NCBI RefSeq assembly: GCF_040412425.1
Contig: NC_089782.1
Coordinates: 42,236,322 to 42,300,321 of the forward strand
Length of the DNA: 64,000 nt
Origin: Macrobrachium rosenbergii
Taxonomy: Eukaryota > Arthropoda > Malacostraca > Decapoda > Palaemonidae
Direction of reading: 5' to 3'
Shown here in pieces: positions 62,718-64,000 of this stretch. Made by a program: the position numbers and the translations under genes. The notes beneath the pieces are model-generated. The model was not told the DNA's origin, did not search any database, and saw nothing but the letters and a program-made list of their open reading frames with translations. Position 1 is the first letter of the stretch, and each line of letters starts with the position of its first letter.

Positions 62718-64000
62718 TAGGGGTATTACCCTCTCCCACTAGTAGATGCTATAAACGGACCCAGCGTATAGCAGTCTTCGTATAATGTTTGGACTCGCTT
62801 TAGACAGTGATAGGTAAATACTGACTTGTTTCTCCAGAAGGTAGTGTCCAAGATACTCTGCCGGGACCTGTTCTGTTTAAGTGCTACAGAGGTTGCAACT
62901 GCCCTGAACTCGTGCGTCTTTACTTTCAGAATCTTATGTCCAACTCGCTACCTTTCATATGAGCTTCTTTTATCAACTGCCTGATAAAATAAGACAGAGC
63001 ATTCTTCGACACCTGTACAGAGAGCTTTTTGACTGAGCACCAAAGCCCTTCTGAATTCCTTCTTAAGTCCTTTGTCCTGTCTGGGTAGTGCCTTAGAGCC
63101 CTTACCTGGAATAGGACTTTCTCTCTCTTCTCCCCCTGTAATGTCCGTTAGATTCGAATCTCGAACGTTCTGTGTCAGGGTTGTGATGAGTACTCATTTT
63201 TGCAAGGAATCCTAGTTGCAGTGAGCAGATTGCCTTGTCTTGTCTAAAGTCCATATTCTTGCTGAGAGCATGTATCTCACTAACTCTTTTAGCTGTGGCC
63301 AAACTGAACAAGAAAAGAGTTTTCATGGTGAGGTCCTCTTAAAAATGTTCTCTGTAAGGGATCGAGCTTACTCCCTGAGGAACCTCAGGACCACGTCTAG
63401 GTTCCATGCTGGTGAGTTCTGTACTCTCTCCTTAGCAGTTTCAAGAAACCTGAGTAGGTCCTGGAGATTCTTATTGTTTTATAGGTTCAAGTTTTTATGT
63501 CTAAAAACTGCTGCCATCATGCTCCTATAACCCTTAATGGTAGAGGTAGGAAAAAATTAAGCTTCCTCTTACGGTGTAGAAGGAAGTCCACAATTTGAGT
63601 TACAGAGGTACTGGAAGAGGACACATGGTTGCTCTTGTACCATCCTCCAAATATCTCCCACTTGGATTTGTATACCCTCATGGTGGATGACCTCCTTACT
63701 CTTTCTATAGCACCAACCGCCTCTTTCGAAAAAACCTGTAGCTCTTGTAAGTTTTTTGATAGTCTGAAGGCAGTTACTTGTAGCGCTTGGGGGTTTTGGT
63801 GATATCTTTCCAAGTGAGGTTGTTTGAGTAGACCTACCCTCTGAGGTAGGCTCCTCAGGATGTCCACTATCCATTCCAGAACCTCTGTGAAACAATCTTT
63901 TATCGGCCAGTAAAGGGCCACAATGATCAATCTGGTACCCTCGTGTGAAACAAATTTTTTACAGTACCCTGTGTATTATCTTGAAAGAGGGAAATGCATA
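62707..64000 (-). pseudogene. Degenerate tyrosine recombinase of a DIRS/Ngaro-like retroelement, runs off window
   Basis: Conceptual reading on the minus strand from the right edge gives, across three frames: VALYWPIKDCF (RNase H/YR border block), STIKGYRSMMAAVFR, KTLFLFSLATAKRVSEIHAL with the first catalytic Arg (63285-63287), NALSYFIRQLIKEAH, an HEFR box (62903-62914), FWRNKSVFTYH with the probable nucleophile Tyr (62810-62812), and YTLGPFIAS near the end. A stop is at 62707-62709. At least two frame changes and several in-frame stops (after RHKNLNL, and after RFLRE) show that it is dead. Reverse transcriptase and RNase H would lie to the right of the window. DIRS versus Ngaro cannot be decided here. 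Confidence 0.75.

Overview
This window looks like nuclear DNA from an arthropod, most likely a decapod crustacean such as a shrimp or crayfish. The evidence is: genes with introns and GT-AG boundaries; very dense dinucleotide and trinucleotide microsatellites; several families of tRNA-headed SINEs; non-autonomous DNA transposons; and a DIRS-like tyrosine-recombinase element. The decapod placement is inferred from the repeat style and from protein similarity remembered without a database. Species cannot be named. No bacterial, plasmid, phage or CRISPR feature is visible.

Region 1 (1 to about 29.1 kb) is intergenic. It holds long (TA)n, (CT)n/(GA)n, (CA)n and (AAT)n arrays, two minisatellites, a hAT-type MITE with an 8-bp target duplication, and many SINE or MITE copies. 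No convincing gene is seen, only a promoter-like island near 20.6-21.0 kb and one weak orphan exon near 25.7 kb.

Region 2 (29.15-37.17 kb, minus strand) is a complete gene for a PIH1D3/DNAAF6 (Twister) dynein-arm assembly factor. It has four coding exons in matching phases (33350 down to 29295, 209 residues) and probably a non-coding first exon at 37.1 kb. Beside that exon is a perfect 14-bp X-box, the site of the RFX factors that drive ciliary genes. This is notable because decapod sperm have no flagellum.

Region 3 (39.8-53.9 kb, plus strand) is a complete lysyl-tRNA synthetase gene (KARS), 573 residues in four coding exons. Intron 1 contains a candidate alternative exon (43810-43948). It would replace the cytosolic N-terminus with a 43-residue mitochondrial-type presequence in the correct phase. 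Including it also closes the cytosolic start into a 13-codon upstream ORF that ends 1 nt before the mitochondrial AUG. One gene would then supply the cytosol and mitochondria, as in human KARS1. A MITE lies 91 bp upstream of that exon, a dead LINE lies in intron 2, and a three-unit tandem repeat lies in intron 3.

Region 4 (58.4-59.1 kb, minus strand) holds the last two exons of a D-aspartate/D-amino-acid oxidase-like FAD enzyme ending in the peroxisomal signal SKL. It is tail-to-tail with KARS. Its upstream exons were not found and probably lie beyond the right edge. Region 5 (61.77-64.0 kb) is repeat: inverted-repeat modules, a 260-bp tandem duplication and a frameshifted tyrosine recombinase of a DIRS/Ngaro-like retroelement on the minus strand, running off the edge.

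The best candidate for something little described is the KARS dual-targeting exon with its upstream ORF. The next is the X-box-controlled DNAAF6 gene. Repeat density changes sharply near 38.3 kb: long dinucleotide arrays are common to the left and essentially absent to the right.
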